A stretch of 64,000 nucleotides of DNA from Halioxenophilus aromaticivorans (GCF_042850945.1 NZ_AP031496.1:2480001-2544000); one strand, 5' to 3'; numbered from the stretch's first letter, positions 52,585 to 62,184 are shown. The notes: a model not told the origin generated them from the letters alone. Numbers and translations are program-made.

Positions 52585-53490
52585 ATGAGAGTAGCCATTT
52601 TGTCGCGTAACGAAAAACTGTACTCCACGCGACGGTTGGTGGAGGCCGGACGCGAGCGAGGCCATACCGTAGACGTTATCGATACCTTGCATTGTTACAT
52701 GGACATTACCACCAGCCAGCCCACGGTACGCTACCGGGGTGAGGCATTGCCACACTACGATGCGGTGATCCCCCGCATTGGTGCTTCTATCACCTTCTAT
52801 GGCGCAGCCGTGGTTCGGCAATTTGAAATGATGGGCACTTTTTGTTTGAACGAATCCGTCGCTATTAGTCGGTCACGAGACAAGCTGCGTTCTTTACAGC
52901 TATTGTCTCGTAAAGGTATTGGCCTGCCCAGAACCGGTTTTGCCAGCAAGCCAGACGACGTAAAAGACCTGATTAAAAATGTCGGTGGCGCGCCCCTGGT
53001 GGTGAAGTTGTTGGAGGGCACCCAGGGCATTGGCGTGGTACTGGCCGATACCGATAAAGCCGCAGAAAGTATCATCGAGGCCTTTATGGGTCTTCGCGCT
53101 AATATTTTGGTACAAGAGTTTATCGGGGAGGCCGGCGGCGCCGATATCCGTTGTTTAGTGGTTGGTGGCAAGGTGGTAGCGGCCATGAAGCGCCAGGGCG
53201 CTGAAGGCGAGTTTCGCTCTAATCTGCACCGTGGCGGCAGTGCTCGCTTGGTTAGGCTTAGTAAGGAAGAGCGAGCCACCGCCGTCAATGCCGCTAAGGC
53301 CATGGGGCTTAACGTTTGTGGCGTTGATATTTTGCAATCCAAGCGAGGACCTGTGGTTATGGAAGTGAATTCCTCGCCGGGCCTGGAAGGTATTGAGCAA
53401 GCCACGGATAAAGACATTTCCGGGATGATTTTTAAGTTCATCGAAGAAAACGCCGCTGCAGGTTCCACCAAAACTCGCGGTAAAGGTTGA
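52585..53490 (+). CDS. rimK: Ribosomal protein S6 modification enzyme RimK
   Basis: 301 aa, matching RimK's 300. The start is the ATG at 52585 (MRVAILSRNEKLYSTRRLVEA), with TGAGGAG six bases upstream; a frame open back to 52369 has no support. ATP-grasp motifs: PLVVKLLEGTQGIGVVLADT, VQEFIGEAGGADIRCLVVG, KRQGAEGEFRSNLHRGG and the metal site VMEVNSSPGLEGIEQ. RimK adds glutamates to the C-terminus of ribosomal protein S6. It is followed by an M14-type hydrolase and a RimB-type protease, a set I recall as linked. Confidence 0.96.
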   Translation: MRVAILSRNEKLYSTRRLVEAGRERGHTVDVIDTLHCYMDITTSQPTVRYRGEALPHYDAVIPRIGASITFYGAAVVRQFEMMGTFCLNESVAISRSRDKLRSLQLLSRKGIGLPRTGFASKPDDVKDLIKNVGGAPLVVKLLEGTQGIGVVLADTDKAAESIIEAFMGLRANILVQEFIGEAGGADIRCLVVGGKVVAAMKRQGAEGEFRSNLHRGGSARLVRLSKEERATAVNAAKAMGLNVCGVDILQSKRGPVVMEVNSSPGLEGIEQATDKDISGMIFKFIEENAAAGSTKTRGKG

Positions 53491-53559
53491 TAAACAGGGA
53501 TGGCAACAGGGGCACTCAACCGTTGCCTGTGCAAACTGTTTGTAAGTGAGATTTAGTGT

Positions 53560-54612
53560 ATGGCATTAGAGCCAGAAATGTTAGAGATCGGCGGCCACCA
53601 GATTGCGCCAGGGGAGACCCTCCAGATAGAAATGCCGGTAGTGCGTTTGTATACCGACACCGACATCTGCATGCCAGTACACGTAGTCCGGGGTAAAAAG
53701 CCTGGGCCCACGGTATTTGTTAGCGCTGCTATCCATGGCGATGAGTTGAATGGCGTAGAAATTATTCGTCGGTTGATAAAGGACAAATCGCCGAGAATTG
53801 TGCAGGGCACGTTGCTACTGGTGCCCATGGTGAATGTGTATGGGGTATTGAACCAAAGCCGCTACATGCCCGATAGGCGTGACCTAAACCGTTGTTTTCC
53901 GGGGTCTCGCAAGGGGTCATTGGCAGGCATTGTTGCCAACCGGTTTCTCACTGAAATTGTTGGCCATTGCCAGTACGGCATAGACCTGCATACCGGCGCC
54001 ATCCACCGAACCAATTTCCCACAAATACGCGCCAATCTAGAGGACGAAGAAACCTTGGAGTTGGCTAAATCCTTTGGTGTGCCGGTATTGGTAAATTCCA
54101 ACCTACGAGATGGCTCGCTGCGCGAGGCGGCGCAAAGTGTTGGCGCTAAGGTGCTGTTGTATGAGGCCGGCGAAGCCCTGCGCTTTGACGAGCTCTCAAT
54201 CCGTGCCGGCGTGCGTGGTGTTTTAAGGGTGTTGGAGGCTCTGGGCATGGTGCGCAAGCGTCGAAGAGCCGCAAAGCGCGAGCCTATTGTGCCATTTGTG
54301 GCGAATACCAGCACATGGACCCGGGCACCCTGCAGCGGCATAGTTCACAACTTAAAAAACCTCGGTGACGCCGTTGTCAAGGGCGATCCTTTGGCGGAAA
54401 TAGGGAGTCCCCTGGGGGAAACATTCGGTGTCGTGCGCGCAGCTCGCTCCGGCATTATTATTGGCAGGCAAAACATTCCGTTGGTGCAAGAGGGCGATGC
54501 AATGTTTCATATCGCGTATTTCACGCAGTCTGATGACGAGGTAGTGGAAAATATCGAGCTGATGCAAGATACCCTTATGCCGGATGCGGATTCCAATTTC
54601 CAGCCTGTGTAG
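53560..54612 (+). CDS. Succinylglutamate desuccinylase/aspartoacylase-type (M14) zinc hydrolase
   Basis: 350 aa. Zinc-binding His59 and Glu62 lie in SAAIHGDELNGVEIIRRL. The substrate-binding Arg-Asn-x-Cys-Phe pattern appears as RRDLNRCFPGS, and the third zinc ligand lies in YGIDLHTGAIHRTNFPQ. The catalytic Glu region is LYEAGEALRFDELS. The C-terminal ~90 residues form a beta barrel with TWTRAPCSGIVHNLKNLGDAV. These enzymes cleave acyl or peptide-like bonds at glutamate or aspartate. Next to rimK it might trim poly-glutamate from S6 or process the ligand, which is inference. It lies 69 bp after rimK and 31 bp before the RimB-type gene. Confidence 0.9.
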   Translation: MALEPEMLEIGGHQIAPGETLQIEMPVVRLYTDTDICMPVHVVRGKKPGPTVFVSAAIHGDELNGVEIIRRLIKDKSPRIVQGTLLLVPMVNVYGVLNQSRYMPDRRDLNRCFPGSRKGSLAGIVANRFLTEIVGHCQYGIDLHTGAIHRTNFPQIRANLEDEETLELAKSFGVPVLVNSNLRDGSLREAAQSVGAKVLLYEAGEALRFDELSIRAGVRGVLRVLEALGMVRKRRRAAKREPIVPFVANTSTWTRAPCSGIVHNLKNLGDAVVKGDPLAEIGSPLGETFGVVRAARSGIIIGRQNIPLVQEGDAMFHIAYFTQSDDEVVENIELMQDTLMPDADSNFQPV

Positions 54613-54643
54613 TTGGACGACCAATAGATAGGTAAAGATCGTT

Positions 54644-55063
54644 ATGGAAAAACTCGTTATTGGCGCGGTCGAAGCTTGTAGTTTGCCCGAACTCAGCATC
54701 GAAGATTTAAAAATTCGAGTCGATACTGGCGCTAAGACCTCCTCTTTGCATGTAGATAACTTGCGCTGTATCACAAAAAACAACAAACCTTGGGTGAAAT
54801 TTGATATTCATCCGGAAGCCTATAGCGTGGATCAGGTCGTTCATTGTGAAGCCAAGTTGCACGACATACGCTCTATTAAGTCGTCTAACGGGTCGTCTGA
54901 GGAGCGGTACGTGATAAAAACCATGTTTCAGCTCGGCAGCCAGAGCTGGCCTATAGAAATAACCTTAACTGACCGCTCTGATATGAGTTATTTGATGCTA
55001 CTAGGCCGAGAGGGGATGTCGGATAGAGTATTGGTTGACCCATCACAGAACTTTTTGCAATAG
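54644..55063 (+). CDS. rimB: RimB-type retropepsin-like protease (ATP-dependent zinc protease family)
   Basis: 139 aa. The motif RVDTGAKTSSLHVDNL contains a D-T-G triad (Asp27) as in retroviral-type aspartic proteases, and the C-terminal pair has SYLMLLGREGMSDRVLVDP. The family is usually named putative ATP-dependent zinc protease, a label with little support. In Pseudomonas the RimB member is encoded with RimK and acts on RimK-modified S6. Third gene of the rimK cluster. Confidence 0.85.
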   Translation: MEKLVIGAVEACSLPELSIEDLKIRVDTGAKTSSLHVDNLRCITKNNKPWVKFDIHPEAYSVDQVVHCEAKLHDIRSIKSSNGSSEERYVIKTMFQLGSQSWPIEITLTDRSDMSYLMLLGREGMSDRVLVDPSQNFLQ

Positions 55064-55185
55064 AGAAAAGTTGTTCCAAAACCGACTTCGTCGCTGAGCC
55101 AAGAGTGTGTAGACAATCTAACAGCTGGTGGCTTTGTACGTGAACAAAGCCAAACAGCAAATAGGAACAAGAACTCAAATCAATA

Positions 55186-55215
55186 GCTCCGAAGGGCGAT
55201 CGCTTCGGGGCTTTC
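55186..55215 (+). terminator. Terminator after the rim cluster
   Basis: GCTCCGAAG (55186-55194), loop GGCGATCG and CTTCGGGGC (55203-55211) form a 9-bp stem with one G-T pair, then TTTC. It is 120 bp after rimB. Otherwise the 310-bp spacer (55064-55373) contains no gene. Confidence 0.6.
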
Positions 55216-55373
55216 TCAATTATACCTACTTCGATTTTGTCCGTTTCAATTCAAACAACTCTATTAACCGCCTTTTCTCTTTAGGCCAGTCTCTTTTGCA
55301 GCACAATATCCAGGCGCAATGCCTGACCGAGTAAAAGCCACGGCTGTGTTGTAACCGCAGTAGGCATTAATAT

Positions 55374-55715
55374 CTACTGCGCAGCGAAGTGCTGAGTCTT
55401 ATCTAAAATTAGGTCCAGTAGATCGCAGTCCTCATACTTCTCATCGAGCGTAACGCAGAGCGCAGTTCTATCTTTATCATTCAGCGTGCAGATGGCGTCC
55501 GCTAGCTGCTCAGCAATCATATGGTTGGTTAAGTCGTCTCGAGTTTCACTCATGGCGAATATCGTGTCCCAGGTTTGAGTGTGGAGTTTAGGCAAATATA
55601 AAATTGCCAACGACACATAGGGACAATGCTCTGCCTCGGGCGTTTCGAATATTGAGGCTGGTGTGGACACCGGCTTGTTATCAGACAAATTAATCTGTGC
55701 GGAGTGTTTTATCAT
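55374..55715 (-). CDS. Hypothetical protein
   Basis: 113 aa, not recognised. It begins MIKHSAQINLSDNKPVSTPAS, and has ILYLPKLHTQTWDTIFAM and the acidic end LDEKYEDCDLLDLILDKTQHF. Protein-like composition and AGGGTG nine bases before the ATG support coding, but there is no domain match from memory. It looks like a small soluble acidic protein. Its leader contains a hairpin, GGTTGCT-TGATG-AGCAACC at 55753-55771. Confidence 0.55.
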   Translation of the reverse strand: MIKHSAQINLSDNKPVSTPASIFETPEAEHCPYVSLAILYLPKLHTQTWDTIFAMSETRDDLTNHMIAEQLADAICTLNDKDRTALCVTLDEKYEDCDLLDLILDKTQHFAAQ

Positions 55716-55771
55716 TTTTTCACCCTATACTAGGTAAAGTGAATTCCAGGTTGGTTGCTTGATGAGCAACC

Positions 55772-56435
55772 TACGTAAACTTTCTGTAAGTTAGATAGCA
55801 CAAAGTGCGTTTAATCGTCCGTGAAATTAACAAGGGTCATCTCACTTTTATTTGTTTTATATACAGGCTTGCAGGGTAATTTTTACAAGCTTATTGCAAA
55901 AATTACATATTCAGACGGCCAGTCTAGCAAGTTATTTCGCGATCCCGCGATAGTTTTAGGTGCCAAAACGTCATTGATTTCATTATTTTTTTCACGCTAT
56001 CGGTGTGAAATAGCTAAAACGTCTTTCCGGGTGTTTGCTCAATCATTTAATTGCATAAAAACCAGCGTCTATCTAAAAGTCTGCTCCTCCGTGTTGCACT
56101 TGCGCATGCCATCCAGTGGAGTGTCTTATGGCACGTCCTTTAGTCTGTTCATGAGCTTTATAGCGAGCCAAGACCTTAAACATACTGCCGCAGCAAATTA
56201 CTGGCCAAGTGCACATTGCTAGGTAAGCGCTTACCGTAGTGTTAGCAGCGAACGCATGGGTAGACGTTTACGATTGGCTCGTTGGAATGAACTGTGCAAA
56301 CAGACTGGTTAGAGAAACGCGTACAAGGAAATTTATACGCGCAACATTGTCTAGGCGATTAAGAAAGTTAAGACTCTTCGATTCGCCGCAGAGCAAAACA
56401 ATGAATCCGTGAGAAGTTATTGTCTGGAGAACACA
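55772..56435 (+). promoter_or_regulatory. acnA upstream region with a perfect 14-bp palindrome
   Basis: About 660 bp. GGTAAGCGCTTACC at 56222-56235 is a perfect palindrome with a central CG, the form of LacI-family operators. An ORF at 55821-56222 (GTG start, low-complexity, Cys/Ser-rich) has no features of a real gene. Nothing else can be placed. Confidence 0.45.
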
Positions 56436-59174
56436 GTGAAAACACAATTTAAAGGCAAGAAAGATTCTTTCGCTGCCTGTCAGGAATTATTGGTAAATAA
56501 CAAAAGTCACACTTACTTTCGTTTAGATTCGGTTCAGGATCAACTCGGCGCCATCAAACATCTTCCACGATCGTTAAAGGTGCTGTTGGAAAATCTACTG
56601 CGTTGGGAAGACGGCGATACGGTGACCAAAGATGACATTCAGGCCGTTGTGGATTGGCAGAAAGAACGCCGCTCCAGTAGAGAGATTCAATACCGTCCTG
56701 CTCGTGTACTGATGCAAGACTTCACCGGCGTTCCCGCGGTGGTCGATTTGGCTGCGATGCGAGACGCGGTCGTTAAAGCGGGCGTTGACGCCAGCAAGAT
56801 AAATCCCCTGGCGCCGGTTGATTTAGTTATAGACCACTCCGTAATGGTCGACGAATTTGCAAGTCCTGAGGCGTTTGCAGCCAACGTAGAAAAAGAGATG
56901 CAACGTAATAAAGAACGTTATGAATTTTTGCGTTGGGGGCAAAAAGCGTTCGAAAATTTCCGTGTGGTTCCGCCCGGTACGGGCATCTGTCACCAGGTTA
57001 ATCTGGAGTTCTTAGGCCAAGTGGTTTGGCTAAATGAAGTGGACGATGAAGCGCTGATTTACCCCGATACTCTGGTGGGAACAGATTCCCACACCACCAT
57101 GATCAATGGCCTGGGTATTTTGGGTTGGGGCGTGGGCGGTATTGAGGCCGAGGCTGCAATGCTGGGTCAGCCCGTGTCCATGCTCATTCCAGAGGTGGTT
57201 GGTTTTAAATTTGAAGGTTCGTTGAACGAAGGCGTCACCGCGACGGACTTGGTGCTTACCGTTACTGAAATGCTGCGCGCCGAGGGTGTGGTCGGTAAGT
57301 TCGTAGAGTTCTATGGCCCAGGCTTGGCCCAGCTGCCGCTGGCTGACCGTGCCACCATTGCCAATATGGCTCCAGAATACGGCGCTACCTGCGGTTTCTT
57401 CCCGGTGGACGACGAAACACTCAGATACATGCAATTAAGTGGCAGGCCGGCGGAGGTCATTGCTCGCGTAGAAGCCTACACCAAAGCACAAGGGCTCTGG
57501 CACGACCCGGAAGTAGAGCCAAACTTTACCGCAACCTTATCACTGGATTTATCCACGGTTAAACCCTCTTTGGCCGGCCCTAAGCGGCCCCAGGATCGAG
57601 TGTTGCTGCCAGAATTGAAAAACGCTTTCGAAGAGCTGTTGGCCTTACAGTTGACGCCTGCCAGTAACGCCACCGCCAACCTAGAAAACGAAGGCGGAAG
57701 CACTGATTTGCCGGCTGTTGAGTTTTCCATGGGTGGGGAAACTCATTCCATTACCCACGGCGACGTTGTTATTGCTGCGATTACCTCGTGTACTAATACG
57801 TCAAATCCTAGCGTAATGATGGCCGCCGGGCTTTTGGCGAAAAAAGCCGTGGAGAAAGGCTTGTTGAGCAAGCCTTGGGTAAAAACATCCTTGGCCCCGG
57901 GATCGAAGGTGGTCACCGATTATTTGGCCGCAGCCGGCCTTATGGAGCCGCTTGAAAAGCTGGGCTTTTATCTAACCGGCTATGGCTGCACAACCTGTAT
58001 TGGTAACTCAGGCCCATTACCAGAGCCCGTAGCAGACGCGATTGTGGAAGGTAACCTAACGGTGTCGGCGGTGCTGTCGGGCAACCGAAATTTTGAAGGA
58101 AGAATCCACTCGCTGGTGCAAGCAAACTGGCTGGCGTCGCCACCCTTGGTGGTGGCCTTTGCGTTGGCTGGTAGCACAGCCGTGAATCTGGAGGCTGAGC
58201 CATTAGCCGTGGTTGATGGTAAGCCGGTATTTTTGGCGGACATCTGGCCCACCAATAAAGAGATTGCAGAGGCCGTGGCGTCGGTGACTCGCGATATGTA
58301 CCAAACTCGCTACGCTGACGTCTTTTCCGGCGACGATAGCTGGAAAGCATTGGCCACCACCGAAAGCGATACCTACGACTGGCAGCCAAGTTCAACCTAC
58401 GTGCGCAACCCGCCGTACTTTGACGCCATCGATAAACCCATACCGCCCGCGCAAGATATTCAAGGGGCAAAAGCCCTGGCAGTGTTCGGTGATTCCATCA
58501 CCACTGACCACATCAGCCCGGCCGGTACCATCAAGGCAGATTCGCCAGCGGGGCTTTATCTACAAGAGAACGATGTGCACCCGTCGGATTTTAATTCCTA
58601 TGGCTCCCGCCGTGGTAATCACGAGGTGATGATGCGCGGGACCTTTGCCAATATTCGCATTAAAAACCAAATGCTGGACGGCAAAGAGGGCGGCTACGGC
58701 GTGTATCAGCCCACCGGTGATGTGTTATCCATTTACGATGTTGCCCAGCGCTACGATCAAGACGACACCGACCTGATTGTCTTAGCGGGCAAAGAGTATG
58801 GTACGGGTTCCAGCCGCGATTGGGCGGCCAAGGGTACCCAGTTGCTGGGTGTAAAAGCCGTTATAGCGGAAAGCTTTGAACGAATTCACCGCTCTAATTT
58901 AGTGGGTTTTGGCGTACTGCCGTTACAATTTGCCGAGGGTGACAGCATTGAATCCCTAGGTTTAACGGGCACTGAAACCTTCGCCATTAAGGGCCTTGCT
59001 GAGTTGCAGCCACAAAAATCGATTACGGTTGAAGCAACGAAAGACGGTGGGGACAGTGTTACGTTTATCGCTACCTGCAGAATCGATACGCAAAATGAAT
59101 TGGAGTACTACCGTAGTGGCGGTATTCTTCATTACGTACTGCGTCAGCTTTTGGGTACTGATAGCGAAAAGTAG
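56436..59174 (+). CDS. acnA: Aconitate hydratase A
   Basis: 912 aa from the GTG at 56436 (MKTQFKGKKDSFAA), which has GGAGAA seven bases upstream; a GTG at 56409 would add nine residues. Length and domain order match AcnA/IRP1-type aconitases rather than AcnB. The three [4Fe-4S] cysteines lie in ITSCTNTSNPSVM and YGCTTCIGNSGP. The swivel domain has GSSRDWAAKGTQLLG. It isomerises citrate to isocitrate in the TCA cycle and, in related bacteria, binds mRNA when the cluster is lost. Transcribed alone. Confidence 0.96.
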   Translation: MKTQFKGKKDSFAACQELLVNNKSHTYFRLDSVQDQLGAIKHLPRSLKVLLENLLRWEDGDTVTKDDIQAVVDWQKERRSSREIQYRPARVLMQDFTGVPAVVDLAAMRDAVVKAGVDASKINPLAPVDLVIDHSVMVDEFASPEAFAANVEKEMQRNKERYEFLRWGQKAFENFRVVPPGTGICHQVNLEFLGQVVWLNEVDDEALIYPDTLVGTDSHTTMINGLGILGWGVGGIEAEAAMLGQPVSMLIPEVVGFKFEGSLNEGVTATDLVLTVTEMLRAEGVVGKFVEFYGPGLAQLPLADRATIANMAPEYGATCGFFPVDDETLRYMQLSGRPAEVIARVEAYTKAQGLWHDPEVEPNFTATLSLDLSTVKPSLAGPKRPQDRVLLPELKNAFEELLALQLTPASNATANLENEGGSTDLPAVEFSMGGETHSITHGDVVIAAITSCTNTSNPSVMMAAGLLAKKAVEKGLLSKPWVKTSLAPGSKVVTDYLAAAGLMEPLEKLGFYLTGYGCTTCIGNSGPLPEPVADAIVEGNLTVSAVLSGNRNFEGRIHSLVQANWLASPPLVVAFALAGSTAVNLEAEPLAVVDGKPVFLADIWPTNKEIAEAVASVTRDMYQTRYADVFSGDDSWKALATTESDTYDWQPSSTYVRNPPYFDAIDKPIPPAQDIQGAKALAVFGDSITTDHISPAGTIKADSPAGLYLQENDVHPSDFNSYGSRRGNHEVMMRGTFANIRIKNQMLDGKEGGYGVYQPTGDVLSIYDVAQRYDQDDTDLIVLAGKEYGTGSSRDWAAKGTQLLGVKAVIAESFERIHRSNLVGFGVLPLQFAEGDSIESLGLTGTETFAIKGLAELQPQKSITVEATKDGGDSVTFIATCRIDTQNELEYYRSGGILHYVLRQLLGTDSEK

Positions 59175-59235
59175 TTTCGTTCTGTTATCGTCAATTGGGT
59201 CAACGTCAACATGGTAATGACGATAGATAAAAACG

Positions 59236-59253
59236 GCGCTCCATTCGGAGCGC
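59236..59253. terminator. Hairpin after acnA
   Basis: GCGCTCC (59236-59242), loop ATTC, GGAGCGC (59247-59253). Only TTAG follows on the plus strand, while an A-run precedes it, so it is a better terminator for minus-strand transcripts. It may work in both directions. Confidence 0.55.
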
Positions 59254-59437
59254 TTAGATCGTTGATAAACCCAGGCTTTTTAGTCGCGGTTTTCTATTTT
59301 GGGGTCTGCCCAGGCTGATTTTGGGTTTTGCAAGATTATGGGCTTGTGAAGGCAAAGTCTCGCTTCTGAGTCGCCTAGAGCCACTGATGAGACGATTTGG
59401 GGCTTTATTGACGGGTAATCAAGCTAAAATGGCCCGG

Positions 59438-60430
59438 CTAGGCCACTTGCGCGATCTTCTTAATATATTGAGCAGCCGCGACCATCAAGTACAGTGCCTG
59501 AATCTTGCTATGGCCTCTAAATCGCATAGCGACAATTGTGTAGTTGCTTGGCATCGGCAAAGCTACATTCGACGGTTTCTTTTCGGCGCGCGTATATCTG
59601 CGCGCCTTCTCCCGTTAACCGGTGCTGATTAACCTGCTCTTTTGCTGTCTTCGCAAACATAACGAGTTACCGTTTTTACCTTGTTTCAGTTTTTTGTGCA
59701 CCAGCCTAGCGAAGGACTTTGTTTACAAAGATTTGGATCGAAGTGGTAGCGTCGATAACCATCTCTACCGGTGCTGGCATAAATAAGTGCTTGGCCTTCT
59801 GGGCATTGATAAACGTCATTTTTTTCGTCGTAGTCATACTCTCGCCCTGCTAGGCCATGACACACCGCAGAGGTAAAGTAACCAGCGTCTCACCCAACCG
59901 CTTCAATAGCAAAGCCAAATCGCTCAACTTGGCTATTCAGTCGCTGCAGATTAGGCTCGGAATCGTTTTTGTTTTCAGGGGTTAAGTGTGAATCAGTGAT
60001 GATATGATAGCGCCTATCCACCCCTCGGTGATCAAGATAGAAGGAACCTCGAGGCTTATCGTCTCGAACCATACAACCGCTCCAGGATCGATCGCACTCT
60101 GCGTAATCTCTTTCTCTTTATACGCCGACGATTGCGGCACTACGGGCTTTTTTCCATGAACGAGTAAATCCTCTTCGATGGATTCATTGAGAGCATCGAG
60201 ATAAGCCTGACGCGCTTCCTGTACCTTTACTCTCAAAGGCCTAAGACACATTGGGTTGTCGGATTCGGTTCTGGAGTGGATGTATCGGGTACTTTATCGG
60301 TGAGGCTAAGATATCCAGGAACAAAGGATAGGCCACGTTTACTCGAACATCCCTAATCAATTGGCGCTCACTGCGAACCGCAAATGGATGACCAATGAAC
60401 AGTAATTTGAACATCAGGGTTAGGTCTAGG
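59438..60430 (-). pseudogene. IS1182-family transposase remnant, multiply disrupted
   Basis: Translating the minus strand in pieces rebuilds an IS1182-type transposase. The N-terminal DUF772 part reads LTLMFKLLFIGHPFAVRSER then QLIRDVRVNVAYPLF. After a deletion near 60250 comes MCLRPLRVKVQEARQAYLDA, then VRDDKPRGSFYLDHRGVDRR and VERFGFAIEAVG. A TGA interrupts before DAGYFTSAVCHGL, where about 20 residues also seem lost. YDEKNDVYQCPEGQALIY follows, a TGA after CTKN, a frameshift near 59630, RRKETVECSFADAKQLHNCR, then another stop and shift before IQALYLMVAAAQYIKKIAQV. Terminal repeats could not be found. It is clearly dead. Plus-strand ORFs here are shadows. Confidence 0.82.
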
Positions 60431-60521
60431 ACGGGACGACAGCCGTGGCAACAGCAGTTAATTTCTTCTGTCAGCTATTAGGAAGCCACAGCGTCGTCTT
60501 GTCGGCTAAACCCATTGGCGG

Positions 60522-62174
60522 CTAGTGCTCTGCAATCGCTTTAACGATTCCCTTTTTAGAAATACGCCAATTGTGCTCGACGCAGTCCCAGGTGGAGTTT
60601 GTTTTAGGGTTATTTCGCAGTTTGTATTTTTCAATTTTTGCAGTAGGGGTGCGCGGGAATTCACTGACAATGTCAATGAAGCGCGGCACCATAAAATAGG
60701 GCATGGTATCTCGGCAATGTAAGAATAAGGCTTCTGCGGTAACGCTATGCCCATTGCGAATAATGACAAATACCCGGACTTCATCCTCGCCTAGCTCAGA
60801 GGGGTAGGCGACTGCCGCCACTTCCGACACGGCGGTGTGTTTACCCACCAGCACTTCGACTTCAAAAGAGGAAATATTTTCTCCGCGGCGACGCAGTGAA
60901 TCACTCACTCTGTCTTCAAAATAGAACCAGCCATCGACGTCTTGGCGGCCAACATCGCCGGTGTGAAACCAAAGATTACGCCAGGCTTCGACGGATTTTT
61001 GTGGCATGCCCACATAGCCCGAGGCAATCAGATAGGGCTGCTTCGGACGCACAACGATTTCACCACTTTCGCCAATCGGTACTTCGTTATCGAGGGTATC
61101 TACAATTCTAACGTCGTACAGCGGGCTGGCCTTGCCACAGGAGCCGGCCTGATAACCTTCGTTCACGCCACCGCGGTAGATGGGCAGCCCGGATTCGGTT
61201 GAGCCAAAGACCGTGGTAATTCGGCAGTCAAAGCGGTTGATCAGTTCATGGTGCGTTGGGTCCGGGTCGGGTACGGCGTAAATGCTGCGAATAGACACCT
61301 CGCGATCGGCCGGACTTGCCGGCTTAGACAGCAGCATGTTGCAGATGCCGCCGACGCCAACAAAGTTGGTGATGCCGTAGGTGCGAACCTCATCCAGAAA
61401 GGTGCTGATACTCAATCGCTGTAGCAATCGCATCTGGCCGCCACACACCAATGTTGCGATGGTGAGAAACTTACCGCTCATATGGAAGAACGGCAGGAAA
61501 TTCATGATCACATCATCGGCTTGCAGGCTGTTGACGTCGGCGTACATCACGCCATACGCGGTAAGGTAGCGAAACGATAACAATACGCCTTTAGAGGGGC
61601 CGGTAGTACCCGAGGTGAAAATGATTCCGCCGATATCCTGATATTGGATATCGATGTCCAGATTGTGTTCTGGCTGTGTTCGCAGGCATACCGCAAAAGG
61701 TTGTTCAGTAGCGGGTATCAGTTCATCCACATCGCCCCTGACCAAGCATTGCCCGACGGATGATTCGTCTCGAACCTTACGAATCACCGCCAAGTAAGCG
61801 GTATCGACGCAGGCCAGTGTTGCGCCGCTGGTACATAATTGGTGTAACAGTATGTCGCCATGATAGGCGGTATTGATCGGCACCTCGGTTGCGCCCAACT
61901 TGCCCAACGCAAACCAGAGTGCGAGATAATCGGGCGAGGTGTCCATCAAGACAGCAACCACTGAGCCATACCCTATACCCATCTCTGCCAGATTACGGGC
62001 TACCCGATTGGCCAGGCGATTGAATTCGGCATAGCTGTAGTGGCTGGATTCAAAGGTGAAGAAACACTGATCGGGAATGGCTTGTGCGCGCTCTTCCAGT
62101 AACCGACTAAAAATCATTCGGTCGGCAGGCATGGTGTCGAAGTAGTGGGTAACAGGGGCGGTTGTCGAGTTCAT
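60522..62174 (-). CDS. AMP-forming acyl-CoA ligase (CaiC-like)
   Basis: 550 aa from the ATG at 62174 (MNSTTAPVTHYFDTMPADR); a longer frame to 62294 overlaps the upstream gene and is unlikely. AMP-binding motifs are IIFTSGTTGPSKGVLLSF (P-loop-like A3), VFGSTESGLPIY (A5), LWFHTGDVGRQDVDGWFYFEDR (A7) and FPRTPTAKIEKYKLR with the C-terminal catalytic Lys (A10). The layout is closest to carnitine/crotonobetaine-CoA ligases, but the acid substrate cannot be told. It starts 10 bp after the acetoacetyl-CoA ligase gene, so the pair forms an operon for activating organic or keto acids. The transposase remnant lies just downstream. Confidence 0.88.
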   Translation of the reverse strand: MNSTTAPVTHYFDTMPADRMIFSRLLEERAQAIPDQCFFTFESSHYSYAEFNRLANRVARNLAEMGIGYGSVVAVLMDTSPDYLALWFALGKLGATEVPINTAYHGDILLHQLCTSGATLACVDTAYLAVIRKVRDESSVGQCLVRGDVDELIPATEQPFAVCLRTQPEHNLDIDIQYQDIGGIIFTSGTTGPSKGVLLSFRYLTAYGVMYADVNSLQADDVIMNFLPFFHMSGKFLTIATLVCGGQMRLLQRLSISTFLDEVRTYGITNFVGVGGICNMLLSKPASPADREVSIRSIYAVPDPDPTHHELINRFDCRITTVFGSTESGLPIYRGGVNEGYQAGSCGKASPLYDVRIVDTLDNEVPIGESGEIVVRPKQPYLIASGYVGMPQKSVEAWRNLWFHTGDVGRQDVDGWFYFEDRVSDSLRRRGENISSFEVEVLVGKHTAVSEVAAVAYPSELGEDEVRVFVIIRNGHSVTAEALFLHCRDTMPYFMVPRFIDIVSEFPRTPTAKIEKYKLRNNPKTNSTWDCVEHNWRISKKGIVKAIAEH

Positions 62175-62184
62175 GGCGATAATG

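Noticed and set aside
52362..52628. Minus-strand ORF of 88 codons overlapping the rimK start
   Set aside because: Its composition looks protein-like, but it runs through the rimK ribosome site and first codons, no ribosome site fits, and I recognise no domain.
55821..56222. Plus-strand ORF of 133 codons before acnA
   Set aside because: GTG start without a ribosome site, Cys/Ser/Phe-rich sequence with no domain features, and its end runs into the palindrome.
59321..59632. Plus-strand ORF of 103 codons after acnA
   Set aside because: It is antisense to the IS1182 transposase remnant, whose protein segments are recognisable on the other strand.
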